Assembly: GCF_019933235.1 (NCBI RefSeq)
Contig: NZ_CP082945.1
Location: 2,976,001-3,040,000, forward strand
DNA from: Streptomyces angustmyceticus
GTDB taxonomy: Bacteria > Actinomycetota > Actinomycetes > Streptomycetales > Streptomycetaceae
Direction of reading: 5' to 3'
DNA: 64,000 nucleotides
The translations under genes were made by a program, and so were the position numbers. A model generated the notes under the pieces. It made no database searches, was not told where the DNA came from, and saw only the letters and a list, made by a program, of their open reading frames with translations. Below are positions 26,958 through 39,600 of the stretch, piece after piece; the first letter of the stretch is position 1, and each line of letters starts with the position of its first letter.

Positions 26958-27962
26958 CTAACAGGCGCTCATACGAAGAAGGTTGGCGTTGCGGACGTTG
27001 GCGCGGGTCTGCGCCGTGCACCGGTCGAGACCGGCCTCATTGCCGGAGAGCAGCGTGAAGCCGGTCGGGCGGAGCCGGAGTTCGACGCAGTCAAGCTGCA
27101 CCTCGGGGGGCATGCCGGCGAAGACCTCGCGCAGCCGGCCGCTCTGGAACAGATCACTGCTCGCGAGCGTGCCGAACTCGCCCTCGGCCCAGTGGTCCGA
27201 GTCGATGAGGCTGGAGCCGCCGTCCCAGTTGATGCCGTGCACGACGGTCCAGTCCGTGCCGTCGCGGAAGAAGTCCGCGGCTTCCTGGAACCGGTAGGCG
27301 TTGACAATCGGGTGGAGATAGGCGTCGGCGTCGGCGGCGAGTTGGGTTTCCGCCGAGACCTCCGCGAAAGAGGTGCGCGTTCCGTACTGCTCGACCGAGA
27401 GAGCGAGTCCGAGATCCGCGAGGACCGTCTTCGAGATGTCCTCGACGGAGTGGTCCATGAGCGTGTGGACGAGCCGGCGGCTCAGCAGACGGTCGAATTC
27501 ACCGTATGGATGGTAGTACCAAGTATAGGCTATTCCATCGCGTTTCAGGTGCTGCTGCAACCATGCGGCGCCGCCTGCAGGATCGGCCAGATGGTGAATA
27601 ACACCCGTGCTCGTGATCAGATCGAAATCGCGCCCCAGGTGTTCACCGCCGATCTCGGCGTGCCGGAAGCTCACGTTGTCACATTCATGGTTCTTCGCCA
27701 ACTCGCGGGCCACCGAAAGTGAATGCTCACTGAAGTCGACGCCGAGGAATTCCGTGTCCGGGTACTGCAGGGCGAGGCCGACCAGGCGGTGCCCGGTTCC
27801 GCATCCCGCGTCCATCACCTGACAGTCATCCAGGGAGGGAAGGACCAGGTCGAGGCCCATGGCCACGTCGTAGATGGGCTCGGTGCCGGAATTCGGCAGC
27901 GGGTAGGGGAATTCCTCATACAGCGCACGTACATCGCCCGAGGAGGGGGGGTGGGACGACAT
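26958..27962 (-). CDS. Class I SAM-dependent methyltransferase
   Basis: A 334-aa protein. The N-terminal half is a class I methyltransferase: EEFPYPLP leader, SAM motif I VMDAGCGTGHRLVGLA (about residues 48-63), an acidic motif II at FLGVDFS and motif post-I FDLITSTGVIHHL. The C-terminal half (residues 170-334) is unusual and has no motif I know; it could be a substrate domain. The EEFPYP entry is common in a family that includes proteins annotated as tetratricopeptide-associated methyltransferases. It lies 63 bases after NRPS2 and 12 bases before the carbamoyltransferase gene. C-, N- or O-methylation cannot be distinguished. Confidence 0.87.
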   Translation of the reverse strand: MSSHPPSSGDVRALYEEFPYPLPNSGTEPIYDVAMGLDLVLPSLDDCQVMDAGCGTGHRLVGLALQYPDTEFLGVDFSEHSLSVARELAKNHECDNVSFRHAEIGGEHLGRDFDLITSTGVIHHLADPAGGAAWLQQHLKRDGIAYTWYYHPYGEFDRLLSRRLVHTLMDHSVEDISKTVLADLGLALSVEQYGTRTSFAEVSAETQLAADADAYLHPIVNAYRFQEAADFFRDGTDWTVVHGINWDGGSSLIDSDHWAEGEFGTLASSDLFQSGRLREVFAGMPPEVQLDCVELRLRPTGFTLLSGNEAGLDRCTAQTRANVRNANLLRMSAC

Positions 27963-28025
27963 GAATCGACTCCTGTCCTTGCGGAGAGACGTAAGTCTTT
28001 GCGGAGATGTCTGCGACTTGAGCCG

Positions 28026-31000
28026 CTACTGGACGCCGTTCTCCGAATGCTGCTCAATCGCCTTGGCGATTTCGTCGGCCATCGCTCCCACATGGGATGC
28101 GCGCAGGAAGGTGAGGTGGTCTCCCGGTGTGAGGCGCGCATCGAGTTCGGTGACGAACGGCGACCAGCTCTCGGCGATCGACAGCGACCAGGGGGAGCTC
28201 TCCGCCTGGTAGAGCAGCACCGGGCAGGAGACCGCCTTCGGCCGGTAGTGCAGGAGCGCCCGGGTGTGTGCCTCCATCGTCCGCAGGTGGTCGAGGAGTT
28301 CGCCGCGGCGCAGGGCGAGCATGTCGGCGGGCAGATTGAGCTCCAGCATCAGGGCGGCGACGGCCTCGGACCGCTCCGGGGCGCCCTGCGCCGCGTCGGT
28401 CAGGCGCGTGAGCAGATCGGTGGTGGCGGTGTGGTCGCGCTCGACCAGCTCCTTCGATGCGCTGACGGGCAGGCAGGAGTCCAGGCCGACGAGCAGGGCG
28501 ACGCTGCCGCCGGATTCTTCGATCAGCCGGGTCACCTCGATGGCCAGGGCGCCGCCGAAGGAGTAGCCCGCCAGCAGGTAGGGACCCTCGGGCTGCAGGG
28601 TACGGATGGCCTCCCAGTAGCCGCGGGCCATCGCCGCCACGTCGGTCTCCGGCGGCGCTCCGAACGCCACGCTGCGGGCCTCGATGCCGACCACGCGGGC
28701 CGTCGGGGCCAGGGCCTCGGCGAGGTGGACGTAGCCGCTGACGTTGCCGCCGCCCTCGTGGAAGGCGAACAGCGTCCGCGATGCCGTGCCACGGTTGAGC
28801 TCCACGGTGGACACCCTCGTGTCACCGTCCGCCGTCAGAGCGCCGATGGCCGCGAACTGCCGCTTCCCCGGAGTCGGTCCACCGGGCGTACCGGCAGCTC
28901 TCGTCCCGGCCGGGGCGCTCGGGCCCGCCGCCGCGGTTGCGTCAGGCGCCGCGTTCGACCCCGCGGCGCGCTTGGTCGTCGCACGTGCGGCCAGGTCCGT
29001 GATCGTGGGGTTCTGGAAGAGCAGCCTCGGCGTGATCCTGACGCCGCCGCGCCGTGCCTGGGCAATGACCTGCATGCCGAGGAAGGAGTCGCCGCCGAGC
29101 TCGAAGAAGTTGTCGTCGGCGCCGACCCGCTCGACTTTCAGGACCTCGCACCAGATGCCGGCAAGGAGCTTTTCGGTCGGCGTCTCGGGTGCCACGTACC
29201 GCGTGGCCACCTCGGCACGGTCCTCGCCAGGAGCCGGGAGTGCCTTGCGGTCCACGCCCTTGCCGTTGGCCGTGACGGGCAGCGCGTCCAGGAACGTGAA
29301 GACGGAGGGGATCATGAAGTCGGGCAGCCTGCGCGCGCACCACTCCCGCAGGTCAGAGGCCGCAGGACGGTCGCCGTCCGCGACGGTGCAGTAGGCCACC
29401 AGGCGGCGCACGCCCGGCTCGTCCTCACGGAGCAGCACCACGCCCGCCGTGAGCCTCGGGTGGGCGCCGAGCGTCGACTCGATCTCACCCAACTCGATCC
29501 GGAAGCCGCGGAGTTTGACCTGGTCGTCGATGCGACCGAGGAAGTCGATCCGCCCGTCGGGCAGCCAGCGCACGAGGTCACCGGTGCGGTACATCCGCCC
29601 CGCCGTCCCCTCGGCCCGGGGGTCGCGGACGAACCGCTCTGCGGTCAGCTCGGGCCGGTTGAGGTAGCCGCGGGCGACACCCTTGCCGCCGATCCACAGC
29701 TCTCCCGGGGCGCCGATCGGGGCCGGGCGGCCCGAGCCGTCGACCACGAGGACGTCGGTGTTGGCCACCGGCGTGCCGATCGGCACAACCGCCTCGGCCC
29801 CGGTGAGCAGGCATGTGGTCATGTTGACGGTGGTCTCGGTCGGGCCGTAGATGTTGAACAGCGGCACTGACGTGCGCCGGAACCAGCGCTCCACCGAGGT
29901 CGCGAGGACCCGCTCGCCGCCCATGCTCATCAGGCGCAGCCGCGGCCCGGGGCTTGTGCCCTCGTCCAGGTGTGGGATCAGCTCGTTCCAGACGAAGGGC
30001 GGCAGCTGGCAGACGGTGATGTCCTTGGTCCTGAGGGTCTCCAGGACCTCGACCGGGGTCCAGTCGTCGCCCCTGGGGACGAGGCGCGCGCCGGCGATCA
30101 GCGTCGGGAAGATCTCTCCGACGGATCCGTCGAAGGTCACCGAGGAGAACTGCAGATACGCGTCTTCCGGGGTGAGCCCATACTGGCGGCGCATCTCCTG
30201 GACCCGGTCGCTCATCGACCGGTGCTCGATCATGACCCCCTTCGGCCGGCCGGTGGAGCCGGACGTGTAGATCACGTACGCGAGGTCGTCGGGTCCCGCG
30301 TGCGGCTCGGGATCGGCCACCGGGGCGGCATCGAGCAGGGCCGTGTCGGCTTCGCGGTCCAGACACAGGACGTCCACGGATGCGGGCAGCCGGTCGGTCA
30401 GGTGCTTCTGGGTGACCACCACCGGAAGGGCCGTATCCTCGATCATGAAGGCGAGGCGCTCGGCCGGGTACTGCGTGTCCAGCGGCACGTAGGCACCGCC
30501 GGACTTCAGGATGCCGAGCAACGCCACGATCATGTCGAGCCCGCGCTCCAGGCACAGGCCGGCCATCGTCCCGGGCCGGATGCCCAAGGTCCTCAAGTGG
30601 TGGGCGAGTTGGTTGGCCCGCTCGTTGAGCGCATGGTAGGTGAGAGTCTCGTCGCCGAACTCTACGGCGACGGCGTCGGGCCTCTCCTGTGCCTGGCGCT
30701 CGATGAGCTCATGGACCGGCACGTCGTCGGCGTGAGGCAGCTCGGGACCGTTCCACGCGGCGAGCTGGGACCGGTCCGCCGCAGTGAGCAGTTCGACGGA
30801 GCCGACCGTGCCCTCCGGGTCGCCGTTGACGATGCCGGCGAGCAGCTGCTCCAGGTGGCCCGCCATGCGCCGCGCCGTGACGTCGTCGATCATGCTGCGG
30901 TCGTGGACGAGGTGCAGGTCGAGACGGCTGTCCGCGTAGGCGGCACCGAGGACGAGGGGGTAGCCGGTCCGCTCGACGTACTGCAGGCGGTGACGGCTGA

Positions 31001-34000
31001 GCCCCTGGGGGAGGTCGTCGCCGCTCAGCAGCTTCGGGTAGTTCTCGAAGATGAGGATCGAGCGGAAGAGGGCCTCGGGGCCGGGTATCGCGCTCCAGCG
31101 CTGGATGTCGGCGAGAGAGCTGTATTCGTACTGGCGGAGCTCGACGTGCCCTTCCTGCAGGGTCCGCAGCCAGTCGACGACCCGTGCGTCGCCGGGCGCG
31201 GCGGCGCGGACGGGCAGGGTGTTGATGAAGAGGCCGACCATCGACTCGACGTCGGGCAGGTCGGCCGGGCGGCCGGAGACCGTGGAGCCGTACAGGACGT
31301 CCTCGCTGCCGCTGTAGCGGGACAGCAGAAGCGTCCATACGCCTTGGACGATCGTATTGACGGTGAGCCGGTGGGCTTTGGCGAACTCGCCCAGGCGGGC
31401 GGAGAGAGCGCCGTCCACTGCGAATTCCACGTCACCGAAGCCGCTCTCGCCGGTCTCCCGGTCGACGCCCAGCGCCGTGGGCTCCGTGAAGCCGTCCAGG
31501 GTGCGGCGCCAGAATGCCTCGGCCTCGGCGCGCGAGCGCTCCTCGATCCACTCGATGTAGCGGGAGTACGGGACGGGCTCGGGCAGCGCGGGGGCGGTCC
31601 CGGAGAGGGCGGCCCGGTAGCGCGTGTAGAACTCCTGCTGGACCAGCTGAGCGCTCCACCCGTCGAGCAGCAGGTGGTGGAATGACCAGATCACCACCGT
31701 CCGGTCGGCGGCGGTCCGCGCGAGGGTGAACCGCATCAACGGCGGCCGCGCCGGGTCGAAGCCGCGGCGCCGGTCCTCCGCGAGCAGCAGCTCCAGGCGC
31801 TCACGTCGGGCGTCGGCGTCGGCGTCGCGCCAGTCGACCTCGTCGAAGGGGATCTCGGCCCGCGCGTGGACCGTCTGGCGCGCGCCGCTCTCGCCGTCCA
31901 TGGTGAAGGAGCTGCGCAGGATGGTGTGCCGGTCCACGACCTCCTGCCAGCCACGACGGAAGCACTCGGCATCGAACGGTCCGGTGAACTCGTCTACGAA
32001 CTGCACGACATAGGGACGGACTTCGGTCGCCTCGGCCGTGTCGGCCAGCGACTGGAAGAGCATGCCGGCCTGCATCGGACTCAGCCCGCACACCGTGGGC
32101 TCAACGTCCCTGGTGTCCCCAGCGGCGGCCCGCTCCTGCTGGGCCCGCACCAGGGACCTGAGTGCGGCGGCCACGCCTTCGACGAGCTTTTCGGCGGTCT
32201 GCCTTTCGTGGATGTTCCTGCTGTACGAGACGCTCAGCGACATCCGCTCGCCCTGGACGCTCGCGACGATGTCGATCAGATGGGCGCGCCGCCCGTCCGG
32301 GTCCACGGAACGGCCGCAGGGCTCGGCGGCGTCGGCCAGGCGGCCGAGGCCGGGGACGTCACTGTCGAACCGTCCCAGGTAGTTGAAGCTGATCTCCGGA
32401 CGGACCGCGTCGCGCAGGCTCCGCCGGGACTCCTCCGTGCCCAGGTGACGCAGGATTCCGTACCCGACGCCGTGGTTCGGCACCACGGCCAGCTGCTGGC
32501 CGACGCTCGACAGGCACTCTGCCGGGCCGCCGACTGCCGGAAGGCTCAGTTCGACGGGGAAGATGCTGGTGAACCAGCCCACGGTGCGGGACAGGTCGAT
32601 GTCGTCGAACAGGTCCTCGCGGCCGTGCCCCTCCAGCGCGATGAGAGCGCTCGATCCGCCGGTCCACGCCTTGACGGCCTGCGCGACGGCGGTCAGCAGC
32701 ACGTCGTTGATCCGGGCGTCGAAGGTGCGGGGCACGTCGCGCAGCAGCGCCGCGGTCTCCTCGCCGTCAAGGGCGACCGTCACCGCGTCGTACGAGGCGT
32801 TGGTGTTGTCACCCGGCCGGTCCCGCGGGATCGGTGCTGAGGTCTTCGGCCGGGCCCAGTGGCCGAGTTCGCCGGTCGCCGCGGGCGTGGTCGCATAGTG
32901 CTGGAGCCGGGCGGACCACGCCTGGTACGAGGTGGTCTTCAGGGGCAGCACGGGGCGTTCGCCCGCCGCCAGGGAGCGGTAGGTGTCGGCGAGGTCCTGG
33001 AGCAGGATCCGCCAGGAGACGCCGTCGACCACGAGATGGTGGACGGCGAGCAGGAGGCGCTGCCCCCGCCCGGCACCGAGGTCGAACAGGGCCGCGCGCA
33101 GCAGGGGACCCGACGCGAAGTCCATGCCCTGCTGCACCTCGTCGGCGGCGGCCTCGACCTGCTCCCACGCGTGGGCTTCGGACAGCGCGGACAGGTCGTG
33201 GTGCTCCGTGCACGGCACCTGCTCGTCGGCGGTGTGAGTCTGGCGCCAGCCTTCGGCGTCGTGCTCGAACCTGAGCCGCAGCGCGTCGTGGTGTTCCACA
33301 AGCAGCGCGAGGGCTTCGTCCAGGGTCGCGGCGTCGAGTCCCTCGGTCTCCAGAAGTCTGGACTGGTTGAACTGCTCCCTGTTCGGCAGGTCCAGGCCGA
33401 AGAACCAGTGCTGGATGGGTGTCAATGCCGCCTCCCCCTGCACAGGCCCCTGCTCGGCCCAGACCACGGCGCCCTCTTCAGCGTGCCGGGCGATCTCGGC
33501 GACGGTCTGGTGCCGGAAGACCATGCGCGGCGTGAGGTGCAGTCCGTACCGCTTGGCACGGGAGATCACCTGGATCGTGAGGATCGAGTCGCCGCCGAGG
33601 CCGAAGAAGTTGTCGTGGACGCCGACCCGGTCGAGGCCGAGGACCTCGGCCCAGACGCGGGTGATCGCCTCTTCCACGGGGGTGCTCGGGGCCACGTACT
33701 CCGCGCCGAGCTGCGGGCGGGCGCCGCCGGGGGCGGGCAGGGCCTTGCGGTCCACCTTGCCGTTGCCCGTCAACGGCAGCTCGTCCAGGAGCACGAAGGC
33801 ACTGGGCACCATGTGGCCGGGGAGGGTACGGCCGCACCACTCGCGCAGGTCCGTGACGCTCGGCTCCGCGTCGCCGGCCGCCGACACCGCGTAGGCCACG
33901 AGGCGTCGGTCGCCGGGGGCGTCCTCGCGCAGGACGACGGCGACGGACTCCAGGCCGGGGTGGCGAACGAGCGCCGACTCCACTTCGCCGAGTTCGATGC

Positions 34001-36623
34001 GGAAGCCGCGGACCTTGACCTGATCGTCGAGACGCCCCAGGTACTCCAACTCACCATCGGCCGACCACCGCACCAGGTCACCCGAGCGATACATCCGACG
34101 GACCACTCCGCCGATCGCCCGCTCCACAAACCGCTCGGCCGTCAGCTCCGCACGATTCAGATAACCACGGGCCACACCCGCACCCGAAACCCACAACTCC
34201 CCCGCCACACCCACCGGCACCACCCGCCCAGCGGCATCAAGAACATACGCCCCCGTATCGGCCAGCGGACGTCCGATGGGCGACACAGCCCCGTCAGCCG
34301 TGTCGGCCGGCGTGATCTCACGAGCGGTCACATGCACCGTGGTCTCGGTGATGCCATACATGTTCACCAGCCGCGGACCACCCTCACCCACAGCCGACCA
34401 CCACGCCGCAAGCCGCGCAGGCCGCAACGCCTCACCACCGAACACCACCAACCGCAGGGCCAACTCACCCGCCACCCCACGATCGACCTCCTGCTGCAGC
34501 AGACCGAACGCCGACGGCGTCTGGTTCAACACCGTCACCTTCCGCTCCACCAACAACCGGACGAACGCCACCGCATTGCGCGACGTCTCCTGGTCGACGA
34601 CGACCAGACGACCGCCATAAGTCAGCGCCCCCCAGATCTCCCAGACCGAGAAGTCGAAAGCAAAAGAGTGGAACAACGTCCACACATCCTCCGGACCGAA
34701 CCCGAAGTCCCCGTCCGTCCCCCGCAACCGATTCACCACACACCGGTGCTCAACCAGCACACCCTTCGGCACACCCGTCGAACCCGACGTATAAATCACA
34801 TACGCCAGATCATCCGGACCGGCACCCACCGCCAGATCCTCACCCGACTCCCGCGCAATCAGCCCCTGGTCGGCATCGACACACACAGCAGTGAAGCCCG
34901 CCTCCGGCAACCGCTCCCGCAGCCCCGACCGCGTCACCACAACCGAAGCCGCAGTGTCCTCCACCATGAACGCCAGCCGACCGGACGGATACTCAGGATC
35001 CAGCGGCACATACGCACCACCCGCCTTCAGCACACCCAGCAGCCCGACCACCAAGTCGACCCCGCGCTCCAAACACACCCCGACCAAAGAGCCGGAAACA
35101 ACCCCCCGCGCCCTCAGAAAACGCGCAAGCCGGTTCGCCCGAGAATTCAACTCACCATACGAAAACGACTCCTCACCGAACTCCACAGCCACCGCGCCCG
35201 GACACTCCCGCGCCCGCTCCGCCACCAGACCGTGCAACGTCGCCGCATCCGCCACCCCCGCCGGCGCGCCACCACCCCACTCCCCCAACGCCCGCAACTC
35301 CACCGCACTCAACATCTCCAACTCGCCCACCCGACCAGCCGGATCAGCCACAAGAGACGCAAGAAGCCCCACAAAATGCCCCGCGAGACGCTCGACCTCC
35401 TCGTGCCGAAACAAACTCTTGTCGTAGGTGACTTCCGCGAGCAGCTGCTCCTCGGTGTGGCCGACGGCGACGGTGAGGGGGTAGCCCGTGCGGGCAATGC
35501 CCTTCTGGTGGTGCACGGCAAGATTTCCGGGCAGGTCCGAGTCGCCAAGGATCTTCGGGTAGTTCTCGAAGACTAGGATGGACTGGAAGAGCTGCTCCCC
35601 CTTGGGGACCGCGCTCCACCCCTGCGCGTCGACCAGCGACGTGTACTCGTACTGCCGCAGCTCCACATGCTCGCCCTGGAGTTCGCGCAGCCACTCCACC
35701 ACCGGAAGCTCCGGCCGCACCCGGGCACGCACCGGCAGCGTGTTGATGAACAGGCCCACTATCGACTCCGCGTCTGCGAGCCCTGCGGGGCGTCCGGAGA
35801 CGGTGGATCCGTAGACCACGTCGTCGCTGCCGCTGTAACGGGAAAGGAGCAGCGCCCAGGCACCCTGCACCACCGTGTTGACGGTCACCCGGTGGGCGCG
35901 GGCGAAGTCACCAAGACGACCCGCCAGGTCGGCGCCAAGTTCCAGGTCGACGTCTCCAAAACCGCTCGCGCCGGTCGCCGAGCCGATGCCAAGTGCCGTC
36001 GGTTCGGCGTATCCGTCCAGGTAGCGGCGCCAGAACTGCTCGGCCCGCTCCCGCGACTGCTCCCCGAGCCAGCCGATGTAGCGCGCGTACGGGACAGGGT
36101 CGGGGAGCCGGGCCCCGATGCCGTCCGTGGCGGCGCGGTAGAGGGTGAACACCTCCTTCTGCACCATCTGCGTGCTCCACCCGTCGAGCAGCAGGTGGTG
36201 GAAGGTCCACAGGACCATCGCCCGCTCTTCGGCGAGACGAACCACTGTCAGGCGCAGCAGCGGTGCCGAGCCCAGGTCGAAGCCGCGACCGCGGTCCTCG
36301 CCGAGCACGTCGTCGAGCCGGCGCTCATGTTCGCCGGCCGGCAGGGACCGCCAGTCGACAACCTCGAAGGGCAGCTCGACCTTGCGCTGCACCACCTGCA
36401 CCGGCTCGTCCAGGCCCTCCCACACGAACGCGCTGCGCAGCGCCGTGTGCCGGTCCACCACCGCCTGCCACGCCTCGCGCAACCGCGTCACATCCAGCGG
36501 CCCGGTGAACTCGTCAATGGACTGCGCGACATAGGGGTTGGCGTCCGACGCGTCGTAGAGGACGTGGAACAACATCCCAGACTGAAGCGGCGTCAGCTTG
36601 TATATGTTTTCGACGTTGGTCAT
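28026..36623 (-). CDS. NRPS2: C-A(Thr)-T-E-C-A-T-TE
   Basis: A 2865-aa two-module synthetase with thioesterase. C1 (about residues 1-440) has [10 protein letters not shown] (near 141). The A core has [11 protein letters not shown] (near 611), and specificity residues D-F-W-N-V-G-M-V-H give a clear threonine code. T has [10 protein letters not shown] (near 1011). The E domain is intact, with [10 protein letters not shown] (near 1193), GHGRE (near 1331) and FNYLGRFD, so Thr should become D. C2 (near 1651) follows an E domain, as a D-donor C domain should. The second A (near 2124) reads D-G-G-Q-S-G-I-V-N, which I do not recognise. T (near 2511) is followed by a TE with GYSFGG (near 2687) for hydrolysis or cyclisation. 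The ATG overlaps the NRPS1 stop; the N-terminus [14 protein letters not shown] resembles an acceptor docking segment. Bases 34030-35420 have foreign codon usage. Confidence 0.96.
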   Translation of the reverse strand: MTNVENIYKLTPLQSGMLFHVLYDASDANPYVAQSIDEFTGPLDVTRLREAWQAVVDRHTALRSAFVWEGLDEPVQVVQRKVELPFEVVDWRSLPAGEHERRLDDVLGEDRGRGFDLGSAPLLRLTVVRLAEERAMVLWTFHHLLLDGWSTQMVQKEVFTLYRAATDGIGARLPDPVPYARYIGWLGEQSRERAEQFWRRYLDGYAEPTALGIGSATGASGFGDVDLELGADLAGRLGDFARAHRVTVNTVVQGAWALLLSRYSGSDDVVYGSTVSGRPAGLADAESIVGLFINTLPVRARVRPELPVVEWLRELQGEHVELRQYEYTSLVDAQGWSAVPKGEQLFQSILVFENYPKILGDSDLPGNLAVHHQKGIARTGYPLTVAVGHTEEQLLAEVTYDKSLFRHEEVERLAGHFVGLLASLVADPAGRVGELEMLSAVELRALGEWGGGAPAGVADAATLHGLVAERARECPGAVAVEFGEESFSYGELNSRANRLARFLRARGVVSGSLVGVCLERGVDLVVGLLGVLKAGGAYVPLDPEYPSGRLAFMVEDTAASVVVTRSGLRERLPEAGFTAVCVDADQGLIARESGEDLAVGAGPDDLAYVIYTSGSTGVPKGVLVEHRCVVNRLRGTDGDFGFGPEDVWTLFHSFAFDFSVWEIWGALTYGGRLVVVDQETSRNAVAFVRLLVERKVTVLNQTPSAFGLLQQEVDRGVAGELALRLVVFGGEALRPARLAAWWSAVGEGGPRLVNMYGITETTVHVTAREITPADTADGAVSPIGRPLADTGAYVLDAAGRVVPVGVAGELWVSGAGVARGYLNRAELTAERFVERAIGGVVRRMYRSGDLVRWSADGELEYLGRLDDQVKVRGFRIELGEVESALVRHPGLESVAVVLREDAPGDRRLVAYAVSAAGDAEPSVTDLREWCGRTLPGHMVPSAFVLLDELPLTGNGKVDRKALPAPGGARPQLGAEYVAPSTPVEEAITRVWAEVLGLDRVGVHDNFFGLGGDSILTIQVISRAKRYGLHLTPRMVFRHQTVAEIARHAEEGAVVWAEQGPVQGEAALTPIQHWFFGLDLPNREQFNQSRLLETEGLDAATLDEALALLVEHHDALRLRFEHDAEGWRQTHTADEQVPCTEHHDLSALSEAHAWEQVEAAADEVQQGMDFASGPLLRAALFDLGAGRGQRLLLAVHHLVVDGVSWRILLQDLADTYRSLAAGERPVLPLKTTSYQAWSARLQHYATTPAATGELGHWARPKTSAPIPRDRPGDNTNASYDAVTVALDGEETAALLRDVPRTFDARINDVLLTAVAQAVKAWTGGSSALIALEGHGREDLFDDIDLSRTVGWFTSIFPVELSLPAVGGPAECLSSVGQQLAVVPNHGVGYGILRHLGTEESRRSLRDAVRPEISFNYLGRFDSDVPGLGRLADAAEPCGRSVDPDGRRAHLIDIVASVQGERMSLSVSYSRNIHERQTAEKLVEGVAAALRSLVRAQQERAAAGDTRDVEPTVCGLSPMQAGMLFQSLADTAEATEVRPYVVQFVDEFTGPFDAECFRRGWQEVVDRHTILRSSFTMDGESGARQTVHARAEIPFDEVDWRDADADARRERLELLLAEDRRRGFDPARPPLMRFTLARTAADRTVVIWSFHHLLLDGWSAQLVQQEFYTRYRAALSGTAPALPEPVPYSRYIEWIEERSRAEAEAFWRRTLDGFTEPTALGVDRETGESGFGDVEFAVDGALSARLGEFAKAHRLTVNTIVQGVWTLLLSRYSGSEDVLYGSTVSGRPADLPDVESMVGLFINTLPVRAAAPGDARVVDWLRTLQEGHVELRQYEYSSLADIQRWSAIPGPEALFRSILIFENYPKLLSGDDLPQGLSRHRLQYVERTGYPLVLGAAYADSRLDLHLVHDRSMIDDVTARRMAGHLEQLLAGIVNGDPEGTVGSVELLTAADRSQLAAWNGPELPHADDVPVHELIERQAQERPDAVAVEFGDETLTYHALNERANQLAHHLRTLGIRPGTMAGLCLERGLDMIVALLGILKSGGAYVPLDTQYPAERLAFMIEDTALPVVVTQKHLTDRLPASVDVLCLDREADTALLDAAPVADPEPHAGPDDLAYVIYTSGSTGRPKGVMIEHRSMSDRVQEMRRQYGLTPEDAYLQFSSVTFDGSVGEIFPTLIAGARLVPRGDDWTPVEVLETLRTKDITVCQLPPFVWNELIPHLDEGTSPGPRLRLMSMGGERVLATSVERWFRRTSVPLFNIYGPTETTVNMTTCLLTGAEAVVPIGTPVANTDVLVVDGSGRPAPIGAPGELWIGGKGVARGYLNRPELTAERFVRDPRAEGTAGRMYRTGDLVRWLPDGRIDFLGRIDDQVKLRGFRIELGEIESTLGAHPRLTAGVVLLREDEPGVRRLVAYCTVADGDRPAASDLREWCARRLPDFMIPSVFTFLDALPVTANGKGVDRKALPAPGEDRAEVATRYVAPETPTEKLLAGIWCEVLKVERVGADDNFFELGGDSFLGMQVIAQARRGGVRITPRLLFQNPTITDLAARATTKRAAGSNAAPDATAAAGPSAPAGTRAAGTPGGPTPGKRQFAAIGALTADGDTRVSTVELNRGTASRTLFAFHEGGGNVSGYVHLAEALAPTARVVGIEARSVAFGAPPETDVAAMARGYWEAIRTLQPEGPYLLAGYSFGGALAIEVTRLIEESGGSVALLVGLDSCLPVSASKELVERDHTATTDLLTRLTDAAQGAPERSEAVAALMLELNLPADMLALRRGELLDHLRTMEAHTRALLHYRPKAVSCPVLLYQAESSPWSLSIAESWSPFVTELDARLTPGDHLTFLRASHVGAMADEIAKAIEQHSENGVQ
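34030..35420 (-). other. Recombined A-domain core with atypical codon usage
   Basis: Inside NRPS2, about residues 402-864. On the coding strand this stretch uses many T-ending and TTG codons (TTT, TAT, GGT, GTT, AAT, TCT, CTT, TTG), whereas sequence on both sides is strongly C/G-ending. The change is abrupt near both ends. One edge is in the end of the C domain, the other just before the A8 motif ([13 protein letters not shown]). It therefore covers the specificity-determining core of the Thr A domain and looks like a transplanted or gene-converted segment. Confidence 0.75.
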
Positions 36624-39600
36624 TTTTTGGAGAACCTTTCAAGGACTGACGCCAGACCCGCTTCATCGAGTCCCGCGAGCGGGAAGCTGTCGGCCGAGAC
36701 GGTCTTCGGGTCTGCGCCGGCGGTCTCGTCGAGTAGTTCCGTCACACGGCTCCGCAGGCGTTGGGCAAGCGCTTCGATCGATCCCTCGGTGTACGTGTCG
36801 GTCGCGTAGGCGAGCTCGAAGGACAGCGACCCGTCCTGGAGCACGGCGGTGACGTCCACGGGGTGGACGCGCACGCCGACCGGTGCTGAGAAATATTCTT
36901 CTTGCTGATGCAGTCGGACTTCTTCCCCCAGACCCGCCGGCGGCGGCCCGGACGGCTGGGCGACAGTCAGCACCACGGCGGGGCGCTCGTCCCCGTCACC
37001 CACCGGACGCAACAGGCAGCCGACGGTGCGGGTGAGATCCATGCCGTCGAAGGGGCGCTCACGGCCGTTCACGGCGAGCCCGACCTCTGCGGGCCCTTCT
37101 CCCCAGTCGCGTACCGCCGACTTCAGTGCGTCCAGGGCGACTTCGGTCAGCCGCGCCCGCCGCTCTTCCTCGGTGCCGTGCGCGGGCGTTCCGCTCGGCG
37201 CCCACTCGGCGTGCGTGTGCACCCGGGACGTGGCGGAGGGCGCCGCTCCGGCGTCGGCGATACACGCAGCCCATGCCGTGAACGGCGTGCTCTTCAGGGG
37301 CAGCACGACGTCCTTGCCCGCTGAACGCGCCTGGTACGCGAGGTCCAGGTCGGTCAACAGGATCGGCCATGACTCCTCGTCCACCGCGAGTCGATGGGCC
37401 ACGAGGAGGAGGTGTCGGACCCCGCGTTCGCCGATGTCGAACACGGCGCCGCGCAGCAGGGGTCCCTCGGCCGGGTCGAGGCCCGCGCGCAGGGTGCGGC
37501 AGGCGGCCTCCATCGCCGCGCGTCCGGCCTCTTCCGTCCGGTCCGTGAGGTCGTGGTGGTCCAGGTGCGCGCTCGCGTGGTCGGCGGTGATGAGCAACTG
37601 CCGTTCCCCGCATCTGATTTCGGGACGCAAGCGCAGCGCTTCGTGGTGACCGATCACTGCGGCCAGCGCCTGGCGCAGCGCTTCGACGTCGAGTTCCGGG
37701 GCGGCGATCAGCCGGGCGGTGGTGCCCGGTGCACCGTGATACGAGATGTCGTCCAGGAGCGCCCGCTGGTACGCGGTCGGCGTCACCACTCCGGTGGCCG
37801 GGAGCCCGGGGGCCCTGGTCCCGGTATCGGGTGCCGCGTGCCCCGCCAGTTCCGCGACCGTGAGGTGACGGAACATCATTGGCGGGGTGAGATTCAAGCC
37901 GAACCGCCGGGCGCGGGCGATGACCTGGATGCTGAGGATGGAATCGCCGCCGAGCTCGAAGAAGTTGTCGTGGGCGCCGACCCGGTCCACGCCGAGCACG
38001 TCGCTCCAGACACGGGCCACCACCCGCTCCGCCGGGGTGCGCGGGGCGGCGTACTCCTCCCCCAGGTCGGGCCGATCGCCCTCGGGTGCTGGCAGGGCCT
38101 TGCGGTCCACCTTCTTGTTGCCGGTCAGGGGCATCCGGTCGAGAAAGACGAAGGCGCTCGGCACCATGTACTCCGGCAGGCACCGCGCGCACCACGCCCG
38201 CAGCGCGCTCACATCGGGCTGTTCGGCATCTCGGCCCGTGACGCAGTAGGCGACGAGCCGCTTCGCGCCGGGCGTGTCCTCGCGCACGACGACGACCACG
38301 GATTCCATGGCGTCGTGGCGTACGAGCGCCAACTCGACCTCGCCGAGTTCGATGCGGTGACCTCGGACCTTGACCTGGTAGTCGATCCGCCCCAGGTATT
38401 CGACGGTGCCGTCCGCAAGCCGGCGCACGAGGTCGCCGGTGCGGTAGACCCGGGCCTCCGGGTCCTTCGAGAAGGGGTGCCGCACGAAGCGTTCGGCGGT
38501 GAGCTCGGGGCGGTTCAGATAGCCGCGGGCGACGCCGGCCCCGCCGATCCACAGCTCGCCCGGGACGCCCACCGGGGCCAGGCGGGCGAACCGGTCCATC
38601 ACGAACAGCTCCGTGTTGGCAATGGGTTCGCCGATGGTGACGGCGCGCGCTCCGGACGCCACGTCGGCGGCCAGGGACCAGATCGTGGTCTCCGTCGGCC
38701 CGTACAGGTTGGTGACCCGGCCGACCCGCCGTGTCAGGCGCTCGGCGAGGTCCAGGGGCAGCGCCTCGCCGCCGGTCAAGACGTGCAGCCCCGCGGCTTC
38801 GTCCGGCAGCTCGTCGACGAGCATCTGCCAGACCGAGGGAGTCGCCTGCATGACGGTGACGCGCTGCTCGGTCAGCAGTGCGGCGAGCGCCAGCGGGTCG
38901 CGGGCTTGTTCCCTGCCGGCGAGCACGACCCGGGCACCGGCGACCAGGGGCGCGTACAGCTCCAGGTTGGAGATGTCGAACATGATGGTCGTGACGGACA
39001 GCAGCCGGTCGTCGGGCGTGATGGACAGCCGGTCGCGCAGGCCGATGAGCAGGTTGGTGAGAGCGCTCCGGGGCACCCCGACGCCCTTGGGCCTGCCGGT
39101 GGATCCCGAGGTGTAGATGACGTACGCGAGGTCGTCACCGGACGCCTCCGACGGCAGGTCCGCTGCGCTCTGCCGCGCCACGGCGGCCGCATCCGCGGCA
39201 CCGTCCACACTGACGACCACGGCGCCGGTGCCCGGCAGCCGGTCACGCAGGCTCTCCTGCGTGACCACGACCGGGACCGCGGTGTCCTCCAGCATGAACG
39301 CCAGGCGGTCGAGCGGGTACTCGGGGTCCAGCGGGACGTACGCGCCACCGGCCTTGAGTACGGCGAGCAGGCCGACGACCATGTCGGGGCCACGTTCCAG
39401 GCACACCGCGACGAGCGTGTCCGGGCCCACCCCCAGCCCCTTAAGACGGCGGGCGAGCCGGTTGGCCTCGGCATTCAACTCTGCGTATGTGAGGGACTGT
39501 TCGCCCGCGGTCAGCGCCACCGCGTCCGGGCGCTCACGCACGCGCTCCTCGAAGAGCTCGGGGACGCCGAGGTCCGCGGGGAAGTGGGTCGCCGTATCGT

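Noticed and set aside
23699..27962. A complete lincomycin/PBD alkyl-proline pathway
   Set aside because: Only the first two steps have candidates here. LmbA, LmbX and LmbY types are absent, and the methyltransferase shows no specific likeness to LmbW that I can support.
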